Shown here piece after piece: positions 1 through 7,710 of a DNA stretch of 35,249 nucleotides (position 1 is its first letter; each line of letters begins with the position of its first letter). Location: NCBI GenBank assembly GCA_023475235.1, contig JAMCWG010000057.1:1-35249 (forward strand). The letters are read 5' to 3'. The notes under the pieces are model-generated. The model was given only the letters and a program-made list of their open reading frames with translations. It had not been told where the DNA came from and searched no databases. The stretch is from Chloroflexota bacterium (GTDB taxonomy: Bacteria > Chloroflexota > UBA6077 > FW602-bin22 > JAMCWG01). A program made the translations under genes and the position numbers.

Positions 1-1347
1 CAGGCCCATCAACTGGGTGAAATAGAAGATGGGCATGTCGTAGCGGCGGCCGAGTCGGCCCGCCATCTCCTCCTGGTGCTGGTCGAGGTTGCCGTGGCAG
101 AAGGGGCATGCTACGGCGATGGCCTGCGCCCCCACGGCCTGCGCCTCCCGCAGCAGACGCTCGGCGAGAGGGAGGGCCGCGCCCGGCTCCGTCAGCATCA
201 GGCTGGCGCCACAGCATTCCGTCTTATACGACCAATCGAGCACCTCGGCCCCGAGCCGGCGCAGCAGACGGTCCATCTTCTGGGGGTTCTCGGCGTGGTC
301 GGCGCCGGTCACCTCCGGCGGGCGCGTCAGCAGGCAGCCGTAGTAGGAGACGACGCGCAATCCCGCCAGCGGCCGGGTCACCCGCCGGCCGACGGCATCC
401 AGCCCGATCTCGTCCACGAAGGTATCCAGCAGGTGGTCCACCTCTATCCCTTTGTTCAGGGTATATCCGGTGGCCTTCTCGACAGCCGCCCGCAGCTTGG
501 CGTCCTGCTCGACGGCGTGGATGCTGCGCCGGAAGCGCGAGTAGCAGGCAGCGCAGCCCATCGTCACCCTGGTCTCGCCCTGGGCAGCGGCCAGGGCCAG
601 GGTCTTCATCGGCCAGGCCGCGGCCTCCACGGGGGGCATCGCGTGCCCCATGCCGCTGCCACAGCAGGGCCAGTCCTTCACCTCGGCCAGGTCCAGCCCG
701 ACGGCGTCGGCGGCGACCCGAATCGACATGTCGTACTCGATTGCCGACGAATGTTGGGAGCAGCCGGGGAAGTAGCCGGCCCGTATGCTGTCGGCGGCCG
801 CCCGGTCGAGCCGCTCTTCCCTGTAGATAGGCCCGGAGGGGGCGCGATAGCGCACGAAGCTGGGCAGCAGCTTCAGCTTGCCGGCGGATAACATCTTCAT
901 GCCCAGCCTCAAGTCGCGAAAGGGCTGCCCGCTCCGCAGGTTGCGCTCGGCCATGATCCCCAGCTCGTACATCCTGCCCATCCGCCGAATCCACGATATC
1001 GCCAGATGGTTGATGAGGGCGACTTCGGGCAGGGCAGGGCGGATGTCCCGCTCGCGGCTGATGGTGGTGAGAACATCCATCATAGTAGGAATGTCGATTT
1101 CCTGCGGACACCGGGTGAAGCACGTCTCGCAGTGAGCGCACATCCAGATGGTCTTGCTTTTCAGCACCAGATCATCGAAGCCAAGTTGCAGCGACCTCAT
1201 CACCTCCGATGGCGTGAGGTCCATATGGGCAGACAGCGGGCAGCCGCTGGTGCACTTCCTGCAGAAGTAGCACAGGTAGGCGTTCTCGCCACAGCGCTCT
1301 TTGACTGCCTCGGCGAGCGGTTGCGTAGTATCGACTTGAGTCGCCAC
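1..1347 (-). CDS. hdrCB: HdrC-HdrB fusion protein, heterodisulfide reductase-like (C-terminus cut by window edge)
   Basis: The frame gives 449 residues from a GTG at 1347 and runs off the window still open. HdrC part: two [4Fe-4S] motifs, C26-C29-C32-C36 and C70-C73-C76-C80. HdrB part: two CCG-type cysteine domains (CCGSG...GCAACYSRF, then ECCGAS...CPFCHGN), which in HdrB bind noncubane clusters that handle disulfide electrons. It is clearly paralogous to the complete 467-residue protein at 26599-28002; by comparison roughly 30 residues are missing. The GTG start fits the paralogue's N-terminus and has a purine-rich GGAAGGGGG a few bases upstream. In the cell it should be a cytosolic or membrane-associated partner of an HdrA flavoprotein; the same-strand split HdrA of 13684-17386 and the plus-strand HdrA are both candidates. 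Methanogenic CoM-S-S-CoB is an unlikely substrate in a bacterium, so the physiological acceptor is unknown. Confidence 0.9.
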   Translation of the reverse strand, partial: MATQVDTTQPLAEAVKERCGENAYLCYFCRKCTSGCPLSAHMDLTPSEVMRSLQLGFDDLVLKSKTIWMCAHCETCFTRCPQEIDIPTMMDVLTTISRERDIRPALPEVALINHLAISWIRRMGRMYELGIMAERNLRSGQPFRDLRLGMKMLSAGKLKLLPSFVRYRAPSGPIYREERLDRAAADSIRAGYFPGCSQHSSAIEYDMSIRVAADAVGLDLAEVKDWPCCGSGMGHAMPPVEAAAWPMKTLALAAAQGETRVTMGCAACYSRFRRSIHAVEQDAKLRAAVEKATGYTLNKGIEVDHLLDTFVDEIGLDAVGRRVTRPLAGLRVVSYYGCLLTRPPEVTGADHAENPQKMDRLLRRLGAEVLDWSYKTECCGASLMLTEPGAALPLAERLLREAQAVGAQAIAVACPFCHGNLDQHQEEMAGRLGRRYDMPIFYFTQLMGL

Positions 1348-1416
1348 ATTGCCCCCTTCCGACCTCTTTGTCGGTCGAAGCTGCGTTACCCGGCGGTAGA
1401 ACATCGGCCTGGCAGT

Positions 1417-1446
1417 AGTTTACAGCCTGTGCCGCCCTTTGTGCAA
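1417..1446 (-). promoter_or_regulatory. Candidate sigma70-type promoter for the HdrC-HdrB fusion
   Basis: Read on the minus strand, TTGCAC (1446-1441) and TAAACT (1422-1417) are separated by 18 bp. The predicted start lies about 60 nt upstream of the GTG at 1347. The hexamers match consensus at 5/6 and 4/6. It would uncouple hdrCB from the upstream cytochrome genes. This is inferred from sequence only. Confidence 0.35.
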
Positions 1447-1494
1447 CGTCAGCTTCGATTCACGATGGAAGGCGCCGGGCTTACAGTCGAGAGC

Positions 1495-1911
1495 CTACTG
1501 CGAATCCGGGGCACCTGCATCCGAAGCTCCCGCATCCGGCGCCGGACCACCCTGGTCAGAGGGGGCCGGTTCTGGCGCCGATGCATCCTGGTCGGGCGAA
1601 GCCGGCGGTGCTGCTGATGCGCCATTCTGATCAGACGGAGCCGGGGGCGCCGATGCGCCGGACGCCTGGGCAAAAGCGCCAGCCGGGTCGTCGGCGTGGG
1701 TGGGAATGGCCTCGAAGGCCTGGCCGAAATCGTTTCGCGGGCCACCGCCGCCCGGATTGACGTGGCAGGTGCCGCAGGCTTGGCCAGTGGCAGCGGCGTA
1801 ATTCGGCAAGGCCGCGCTGGGAGTTGGCCAGAACAGCAGCGCCACGGCAACTACAATGCAAGCTCCCGTCATCATCAGCAGCCGGGACCGCTTTGTGGTG
1901 ATGGAAATCAT
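1495..1911 (-). CDS. Exported monohaem c-type cytochrome-like protein with Pro/Asp/Gln-rich tail
   Basis: A 138-residue protein. The start ATG at 1911 has a good AGGAGG upstream. Residues 1-33 form a signal peptide (KR-rich start, hydrophobic core, PSA cleavage-type site). The haem c motif is C46-G-T-C49-H50, followed by a glycine-rich NPGGGGPRNDFGQAF segment that also occurs in small haem domains of secreted multihaem systems. Residues about 85-138 are low complexity with loosely repeated (A)PSDQ/SPDQ units and no obvious fold. It lies 13 nt downstream of the next cytochrome gene, so the two are probably co-transcribed. No Met ligand is evident, so the second axial ligand is unclear. Probably a small extracytoplasmic electron carrier; the exact partner is unknown. 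Confidence 0.75.
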   Translation of the reverse strand: MISITTKRSRLLMMTGACIVVAVALLFWPTPSAALPNYAAATGQACGTCHVNPGGGGPRNDFGQAFEAIPTHADDPAGAFAQASGASAPPAPSDQNGASAAPPASPDQDASAPEPAPSDQGGPAPDAGASDAGAPDSQ

Positions 1912-1924
1912 CGGCGTCTTCCTC

Positions 1925-2455
1925 CTATTTGAGTGTGGCGAGAAATGCTGCCAAATCAGCCAGGTCGGCATCGCTAACCTGAGCCGGTGTGAAGGCCGGC
2001 ATAATGCCCTTGCCCGCGCGCACCCTCTGAGCCAGGTCACCCTCACCCCCTCGGGCGATGAATCCGACCAGACTGGGGCCTACTCCCGCCTGACCATTGG
2101 GATGGCAGGCCGTGCACCGCGCTTGAAACACCGCTTTGCCCTTGGATGCATCCCCTTTCGGCTTTTCCTCAGAAGCCGCGGCCGCAGCCCCGGCCGGCGC
2201 TCCACCGGTCTTAGGAGCAACGGCCGGCGTCGCCGACGCCACGGCCTGAACGGGCGGCGGCGTGGGAAACGTCTTCTCGACGGTAGGTATGGAGGCCGGT
2301 CTAGCCGGTGCCTCGCAGGCTACGAGAAGGCCCAGCAACAGCACGGCCAGGACCCAGCCCTTCGGGCCGCTGCCCCTTTTACTCCAGCCGAGGCCCTTCC
2401 CGCCTTCCGGACCCGGTCGCGCCGGGCCGCCCCCATCCACTGTGGAAAGTCCCAT
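1925..2455 (-). CDS. Lipoprotein cytochrome c (class I type, one haem)
   Basis: A 176-residue protein. The ATG at 2455 overlaps the upstream stop as TGATG, indicating translational coupling; the ribosome site itself is weak. A long positively charged N-region precedes a hydrophobic segment ending in LLVAC (lipobox, C47), so the mature protein should be lipid-anchored outside the cytoplasmic membrane. A Pro/Ala-rich linker (about 50-100) leads to a cytochrome c domain with C114-T-A-C117-H118 and a probable Met ligand at M152 in GIMPAF. The usual final helix (DADLADLAAFLATLK) is present. It likely shuttles electrons between a membrane complex and a terminal acceptor or oxidase. The N-terminus is unusually long for a lipoprotein signal; an internal non-ATG start is possible. 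Confidence 0.82.
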   Translation of the reverse strand: MGLSTVDGGGPARPGPEGGKGLGWSKRGSGPKGWVLAVLLLGLLVACEAPARPASIPTVEKTFPTPPPVQAVASATPAVAPKTGGAPAGAAAAASEEKPKGDASKGKAVFQARCTACHPNGQAGVGPSLVGFIARGGEGDLAQRVRAGKGIMPAFTPAQVSDADLADLAAFLATLK

Positions 2456-3120
2456 CACTTTTGATGGATCGTCCGAACGTAGTTTATCAGGTGCCAAATC
2501 TCTTCCTCGCTAAGGTTATTCTTGAAAGCCGGCATCCCGTACCAGCCGTTGCCGATGACCCAAAACATCTCGCCATCGGTAACATCTCTCATGTAAGCCT
2601 GGGTCAAATCGACCGGCCTGTCGCTCAAGCCCTTGACCGCCGGGCCGTCACCCTTCCCGGAAGTCCCGTGGCACGGCGCGCAGCTCTGGATGAAGAGTTG
2701 GCGGCCCCTAGCCACTGACTCGGGCGTGCTGGGTATCGGGTTCTGCAGCGTGTCAGCCTCGACCGGGCGGCTCTGTACCACGATGGTCCCCTTCGCCGTT
2801 CTTTGCAGCCAGCTTTCGAAGGAGAAGGTGCCCTCTTTGGAGGGGACGAAGAACACGTTCACGGTGCCGCGCGCCGGAATGCGGGTCGGACCCACGCCGA
2901 ATTCGGGGATCACGATGTCGTATTCGAGATCGCGGCTGGTGACTTGCAGCTTCACCTTGCGCAGCGCCATCGCCACAATCTTCGACGGGACAAACTGGCC
3001 ATCCACCGCCGTCACTGCCACCACCTGGACGGGCTCAAAGCTGGCCTGGGCCTTGGGCCCCGGGCTGCAAGCGGCCGACACAATCAACAGGAATGCCATC
3101 GTTGCCCAAAGCGTGCGCAC
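2455..3120 (-). CDS. Cupredoxin-like domain fused to cytochrome c, exported
   Basis: A 221-residue protein starting at GTG 3120 behind AAGGGGGG. Residues 1-18 look like a lipoprotein-type signal (SAAC, C18). Residues about 30-116 form a beta-rich domain of the cytochrome oxidase subunit II/cupredoxin type (VTAVDGQFVPSKIV, then SKEGTFSFESW). It contains no Cys or His where the CuA or type-1 copper ligands would be, so I infer a copper-free domain. Residues about 132-221 are a class I cytochrome c with C147-A-P-C150-H151 and the Met ligand M196 in YGMPAF. The layout resembles the soluble part of a caa3 oxidase subunit II without its membrane helices, but no oxidase subunit I is nearby. It probably acts as an electron carrier together with the two cytochromes downstream. 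Confidence 0.8.
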   Translation of the reverse strand: MRTLWATMAFLLIVSAACSPGPKAQASFEPVQVVAVTAVDGQFVPSKIVAMALRKVKLQVTSRDLEYDIVIPEFGVGPTRIPARGTVNVFFVPSKEGTFSFESWLQRTAKGTIVVQSRPVEADTLQNPIPSTPESVARGRQLFIQSCAPCHGTSGKGDGPAVKGLSDRPVDLTQAYMRDVTDGEMFWVIGNGWYGMPAFKNNLSEEEIWHLINYVRTIHQK

Positions 3121-3258
3121 AGCCCACCCCCCTTCTGTCTGTCAGATCCGAGTCTCTCGCTTTCTAACAGCGGCCCCGAGGGCCATCACCACCACACACC
3201 CAATGCGACCCGGCCGGCGCCGGCACGGCGCAAGCAGCCGCCAGGCCAACGCCCTTTG

Positions 3259-3954
3259 TCACAAGCCAGCCTGAAGCTTGTATCCCTGCTGCCTGGCGGT
3301 GATCAATCTCTTCGGCTCATCGGGATTGGCCTCCAGCTTCAGACGCAGCCGGCGCACATTCACCCACAGTCTGCAAGGGTCTCCCTCGCCGTCGGGCCAT
3401 CCCTCGTCCAGCAGCATCTCATCCCTCACCACCCGGTTCAGGTTGCGGGCCAGCGCCGACAGCAGGCGGCTTTCCACGGGGGTGAGGCGAATCTCGACGC
3501 CATTCAGGACGGCTACGTGCCTGGCGAAGTCGATGCTCAGCTCCTTATCGATCACCACTATCTGGCTTTCGGGGAGGAGGTGCCGCGTCCGCTTCAACAC
3601 CCGATTGATGCGGGCCAGGAGCTGCCGGTAGCTGAACGGCTTGACAACGTAGTCCTCCGCATAGAGGTCCAAGCCGTCGGTCACCGACTCTTCGGTGTCC
3701 ACGGCCGTCAGAAGCACGACCGGCAGGTCCAGGTAGCGCTTGAGCTCCTGGCACAACTGGAACCCGTGCATGTCCGGAAGGAGCAGATCCACGATGGCGA
3801 GATCAGGGAGCTTCTGCTGGGTCTTCTCAAGAGCTTCGCGCGCGGTAGAGGCCGTCATAATGTCAAACCCATCAGCCTCCAGATTGACCTGCAACGACCG
3901 CAAGATCGTTGGATCGTCGTCCACTACAAGTAACAGCGGAAAGCGTACGAGCAT
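3259..3954 (-). CDS. OmpR/PhoB-type response regulator
   Basis: A 231-residue protein. The receiver domain (about 5-118) has acidic residues D12-D13, phosphoacceptor D56 (DLAIVD), T83 and K105 (VVKPF). The C-terminal winged helix (about 135-231) has the typical ending RLITARQQGYKL. The ATG at 3954 is chosen because AGGAGAGG lies just upstream; a GTG at 3972 is in frame but less well placed. The gene lies 101 nt downstream of the hybrid histidine kinase on the same strand, so it is the likely partner, perhaps receiving phosphate from the kinase's own receiver or directly. It sits between the kinase and the cytochrome genes, which makes those genes (and the divergent membrane complex) plausible targets. 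That link is inference. Confidence 0.92.
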   Translation of the reverse strand: MLVRFPLLLVVDDDPTILRSLQVNLEADGFDIMTASTAREALEKTQQKLPDLAIVDLLLPDMHGFQLCQELKRYLDLPVVLLTAVDTEESVTDGLDLYAEDYVVKPFSYRQLLARINRVLKRTRHLLPESQIVVIDKELSIDFARHVAVLNGVEIRLTPVESRLLSALARNLNRVVRDEMLLDEGWPDGEGDPCRLWVNVRRLRLKLEANPDEPKRLITARQQGYKLQAGL

Positions 3955-4055
3955 ATCCTCTCCTGCCACCACTTACTTGTGCAATGGAATATACTCAGTT
4001 GACCTTACAGAATAACTTACGGACCATGCATAGGCTACAAGAACATTGAGCAATG

Positions 4056-6968
4056 TCACGCCGATGGGCTGCCGGCAGGATCGTCTTTGCCGGGCGCGGC
4101 AGCCTCCACGGATATCAGCGATCTCTCCACCACCTCCAGCAGGTCGAGGCCGGCGAATGGCTTGCGCACATACGCCACACCGCCCGCTTGCTTGCCCTTT
4201 TCCTCATCGTCCTCGCCTGCTTTGGCGGTCAAGAACACCAGGGGGATCCCGAACGTGGCTGGATCGGAGCGCAGTGTGTGAGCGATCTCAAAGCCATCCC
4301 CGTCGGGTAGCACGACGTCCAGCAGGATCAGGTCAGGATGATTCGTCTTCAGGAAGGCAAACAACTGCTCGGCGCTGGCGGCCTCGGACACCTCGAAGCT
4401 ATGGGCCCGCAGACTGAGGCGTACCGCTTTCAGAACATCAGGCTCGTCGTCGACCACCAGAACGTGCCGTCCGGCCACGCGGACCGGCAGGGCGAACGGC
4501 AGGCTTTTGTCCCGAGGCTTGGACTTCACGGAAGCAGATGCATTTGCGCCCCGGAATGCCGGCAGGCAGAAGCTGAAGGTGGTCTGCCTCCCCGGCTCGC
4601 TCACCACCCAGATCGCGCCGTGCATCGCCTCCAGATAGGTCTTGCAGATGTACAGGCCCAGGCCAGCCCCGGCGGTGGACCGGGTGACAGGGTTGTCGAT
4701 CCGGCTGAAGGGTTGAAACAGGCGGAACTGGTCTGCGGCCGCTATGCCGACGCCGCCGTCGGTAACCGATACCACGACGAAGGCGGGGGATTCGCCTTGT
4801 CTGCCCGACAGGCCGACTTCCGGGGGTAGGGACCGGCCGTCCGCCGGCCGGAGATCTACAACGATGGTCCCACCGCCGGGCGAGTACTTCACCGCGTTCG
4901 AGATGAGGTTGCTCAACACATCTTCCACCCGGTCAGGGTCGGCGAAGACGAAGGGCAGTTTGGGAGCGATGGAGACGGTGAAATCGCGGCTGGTATTCCG
5001 GCGAAATTCGGCCACCACTCTCTCGACGACCGCGGGGAGAGGGAGAGGCCCAGCACGCAGCTCCAGCTTACCGGACTCGAAGCGAGTGACGGCCAGCAGG
5101 TCTGCCACCAAGCGCGTCAGGCGGTCCGCGGCACGGTCGATCCCCTCCAGGAATTCACGCCGCTCGCGAGAGCTGAGTCGCACATCGCGGCGGAGGAGGG
5201 TCTCGGCCAGGCTCTTTATCACCGTGAGCGGGGTGCGCAGTTGATGCGACGCCCGGGCCACAAACTCGGTCTTGAGCCGGTTGAGCTCGCGCCAGGCGCC
5301 GGCAAGGCTGGCCTCCCGAAAGAGCCGTGCATTGAGGATGGCCAGGGTAGCCTGATTGGCCAGGTTACGGAGAAGCTGCATCTCCGACGGCGAGAAGACA
5401 CCTCCGCGCCGGGAGTAAAGGGCGAGGCTCCCCAGCACCTGGTCTTCGGCGGCCAGGGGAACGGCCAGCCCCGGTCCCTCGGCCAACAGCCGCGATGCGT
5501 CTCCACCCTCGTCCACGGTCCTCTCACCCGGGCCGGCCGGCTCGTGGCCCTCCAACAGCACCGGCTGCTGGCTGGCGAAGGCCTCTCCCGCGCAGCCTTC
5601 GCCGGGCGCAAACGTCAGCACTTCCGGCCCGGCCCCGTCGAACCCGAAGGAAGCCTCGGCCACCAGGCGGTGCTCTTCAGGACGGTAGAGGAACACCGCC
5701 CCGGCGTCGGCGGCAGGGAAGAGCGCCCGCAGCGCCTCGGTGGTGCCCTTCAGCACGGTCTCCATTTGCAGCGTGGAGGCCAGCGCGCTGGAGACCTCAA
5801 AGAGGGCCGAAAGCTCCTTAGTCTTCGCCTCCAGGTCCTCCGCCCGCTGCTCCAGTTGCTGGCGGGAGCGACGTAGCTGGACCCGCATATCTTCGAAGCT
5901 CTTGGCCAGCCGGCCGATCTCGTCCTGCCGGGATGACTCCATCGGGGTATCCAGCTCGCCGGCGGCGATGCGCTGGGTGGCTTCCGTCAGTTGCCCGATG
6001 GGCCGGACCACCCGCCTGGTGAAGGCCCACACGACGATCAGCGCCACCGGCCAGGCCAGGAGGTCGAAAATGATCAAGCTGCTCTGCAGGCGTCGAGTGG
6101 GCTGCAGGGCCTCGTCCTCCGACTGGCGCAGCACAACTCCCCACGGCAGGCCTGATAGGGGAGCGAAAGCCGCCACATCGCGCCGCCGGGCTGTTCCCGT
6201 GTCCGTCTCGTGGCACCGGTGGCACGTGCGCACCACCGGCCGATCCTCGCGGATCAGCATCTTGAAGCGGTCGGCGTGGTCGGACTTCTCCAGCTTGTCC
6301 GGCGGGCGCCCCGGCTCGGTCCGGGCCAGCACCATCCCGTGCTGGTCCACAAGCTCGGCGTATCCGGTCTGTCCGAGCTTCAGCGATTGGGAGGCGCCGC
6401 CCCACACGAGCTCTGCCGGATCGACGGCATTGATGACCAGTCCACCGGTCCGGTTTACCTGGCCAAGGGGAGCTACCAACAGGACCATCGGCCCTGGACC
6501 GAAGGGCGCGCCCTGGGTGGTCAAGATCCGCGGCTGTCCGTCTTTCAGGGCATCCAGCACGTCCGGCTGGGCTTCCAGGCTGGCGCCGAGCAAGGGCACT
6601 CCGTTGGTCCCGGCCGAAACGACGTGCCCGGCCTCGTCCACGACGACGATGATGCCGCCCAGCACCTCCTCGACGCGCGATGGCAGGATGGTTGGCTTGG
6701 CACTTTCGTTATACTCAGGCTCTTGCCAGGAAGCAGCGACCACGGCTTGTAGCTGCCGCAGCCGGCGGTGCACGACGGCATCGGTGTTGTTGGCGACGAA
6801 CTCGGCCACGGACAGGCGCTCTTCGAGCATGCGATCGGTGCTGTATTGCACCGCCTGGTAGCCCAGATAGGCCATACTGAGGAACAGCACCACGAGGCCG
6901 GCGATGAGCAGCAGCAAGACCTTGGTCTGCAAGCGCCAGTCGGAAAAGACAAACCACTTCCTCGCCAC
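4056..6968 (-). CDS. Hybrid sensor histidine kinase with haem c motif in the extracytoplasmic sensor domain
   Basis: A 970-residue protein starting at GTG 6968 with GAGGAG upstream. Order of parts: TM1 about 14-36; an extracytoplasmic sensor (about 38-295) of apparent dCache/PAS fold containing C249-H-R-C252-H253, a canonical CxxCH haem c attachment site; TM2 about 297-317; HAMP about 318-370; a short coiled coil; GAF about 388-548; HisKA with H575 (ASHQLRTP); HATPase_c with N-box N691, DGGVGI near 737 and GAGLGLY near 767; then a receiver with D884 and K936. The combination suggests redox or gas sensing (O2, NO, redox potential) through a covalently bound haem. A class of haem-c sensor kinases and chemoreceptors is known (for example in Geobacter). 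The gene is divergent from a pentahaem-cytochrome complex and upstream of more cytochromes, which fits redox control. Confidence 0.92.
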   Translation of the reverse strand: MARKWFVFSDWRLQTKVLLLLIAGLVVLFLSMAYLGYQAVQYSTDRMLEERLSVAEFVANNTDAVVHRRLRQLQAVVAASWQEPEYNESAKPTILPSRVEEVLGGIIVVVDEAGHVVSAGTNGVPLLGASLEAQPDVLDALKDGQPRILTTQGAPFGPGPMVLLVAPLGQVNRTGGLVINAVDPAELVWGGASQSLKLGQTGYAELVDQHGMVLARTEPGRPPDKLEKSDHADRFKMLIREDRPVVRTCHRCHETDTGTARRRDVAAFAPLSGLPWGVVLRQSEDEALQPTRRLQSSLIIFDLLAWPVALIVVWAFTRRVVRPIGQLTEATQRIAAGELDTPMESSRQDEIGRLAKSFEDMRVQLRRSRQQLEQRAEDLEAKTKELSALFEVSSALASTLQMETVLKGTTEALRALFPAADAGAVFLYRPEEHRLVAEASFGFDGAGPEVLTFAPGEGCAGEAFASQQPVLLEGHEPAGPGERTVDEGGDASRLLAEGPGLAVPLAAEDQVLGSLALYSRRGGVFSPSEMQLLRNLANQATLAILNARLFREASLAGAWRELNRLKTEFVARASHQLRTPLTVIKSLAETLLRRDVRLSSRERREFLEGIDRAADRLTRLVADLLAVTRFESGKLELRAGPLPLPAVVERVVAEFRRNTSRDFTVSIAPKLPFVFADPDRVEDVLSNLISNAVKYSPGGGTIVVDLRPADGRSLPPEVGLSGRQGESPAFVVVSVTDGGVGIAAADQFRLFQPFSRIDNPVTRSTAGAGLGLYICKTYLEAMHGAIWVVSEPGRQTTFSFCLPAFRGANASASVKSKPRDKSLPFALPVRVAGRHVLVVDDEPDVLKAVRLSLRAHSFEVSEAASAEQLFAFLKTNHPDLILLDVVLPDGDGFEIAHTLRSDPATFGIPLVFLTAKAGEDDEEKGKQAGGVAYVRKPFAGLDLLEVVERSLISVEAAAPGKDDPAGSPSA

Positions 6969-6988
6969 CGCCCCACTCCTCGACAGGC

Positions 6989-7017
6989 ACGATACATCTG
7001 CGCCCCAGGTTTGTCAA
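6989..7017 (-). promoter_or_regulatory. Strong candidate sigma70 promoter for the haem-sensor kinase
   Basis: On the minus strand, TTGACA (7017-7012) and TATCGT (6994-6989) are exactly 17 bp apart. The -35 box is perfect and the -10 box matches 4/6. The predicted start leaves a leader of only about 15 nt before the GTG at 6968, which still includes the GAGGAG ribosome site. No equally good promoter is visible for the divergent cytochrome gene in the rest of this roughly 200-nt gap; a TTGACA at 7116-7121 lacks a matching -10 box. Confidence 0.6.
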
Positions 7018-7165
7018 TCACTTGAACCTGCCTTCAACGGATTGTCAGGAAGCTTGTAAGGTGGCTTCTTTATGATGCCTAACGAGAGCACCATACTGGC
7101 ATCTATCGGACAAGGTTGACACCCGTGGCCCTGGAAAACCGGCGGAGCAAAGGGAAGGAGCCGTA

Positions 7166-7690
7166 GTGCGAGAGTTCGCTGCTTTCTTGCTGGGCCTGCT
7201 CATCATAGTTGGCGGAGCCGGCTACGCCGTGGCCTATGCGAACAAGGCTGAGGAGGTGGTGCAGCCGATCCGCTTCCCGCACGCCAAGCACACGTCGCTG
7301 GTGTCGTGCCAGACCTGCCATACCCAGGTGAACGACACGCCCCACGCCGGGCTGCCCAAGATAGCGACCTGTATGGGTTGCCATCAGGCCGACGTCAGCA
7401 AGAGCCCGGAAGCAGCGAAGGTCCGCCAGTACAGCGACCGCGGCGAAGAAGTCCCCTGGATCAGGCTGTACGAGCTGGCAGACGACATCTCCTTTTCCCA
7501 TCGTTTCCACCTGAAGCAGGGGCTTGACTGTCAGGCCTGCCACGGCGCCATCGGCGAGAGCACCCAGTGGAACACCGGGTTCGGGAAGAACGGGACAAAT
7601 GGCCCGTCGGGGCGAGACCTTATGGGCTTCTGCCTGGCGTGCCACCAGGGCCGGGGGGCCGCCACTGACTGTGTGGCTTGTCACAAGTAG
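7166..7690 (+). CDS. Membrane-anchored pentahaem cytochrome c (QrcA/ActA-like)
   Basis: A 174-residue protein starting at GTG 7166, five nt after AAGGGAAGGAG. Residues about 4-24 form one hydrophobic helix that is probably retained as an anchor. Five CxxCH haem sites are visible: C48-H52, C69-H73, C122-H126, C156-H160 and C169-H173. Extra histidines (HAKH, HAG, SHRFH) fit bis-His ligation as in class III cytochromes. It is the first gene of a four-gene set with a molybdopterin-family protein, a four-cluster ferredoxin and NrfD. The same order occurs in QrcABCD (quinone reductase complex of sulfate reducers, where QrcA is hexahaem); alternative complex III has a pentahaem ActA. It should pass electrons between the Mo-family/FeS subunits and soluble cytochromes outside the membrane. 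Confidence 0.88.
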   Translation: MREFAAFLLGLLIIVGGAGYAVAYANKAEEVVQPIRFPHAKHTSLVSCQTCHTQVNDTPHAGLPKIATCMGCHQADVSKSPEAAKVRQYSDRGEEVPWIRLYELADDISFSHRFHLKQGLDCQACHGAIGESTQWNTGFGKNGTNGPSGRDLMGFCLACHQGRGAATDCVACHK

Positions 7691-7710
7691 CTCGTGGTTG
7701 GGGAGTTGAC

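Noticed and set aside
3972-4020. Three CTTAC repeats (3972, 4004, 4016) upstream of the OmpR-type regulator gene as possible binding sites
   Set aside because: The 12- and 32-bp spacings do not fit a clean direct-repeat operator, and the motif is only 5 bp.
7042-7121. Promoter for the pentahaem cytochrome gene
   Set aside because: TTGTCA (7042) and TATGAT (7071) are 23 bp apart, and TTGACA (7116) has no -10 box at a workable distance.
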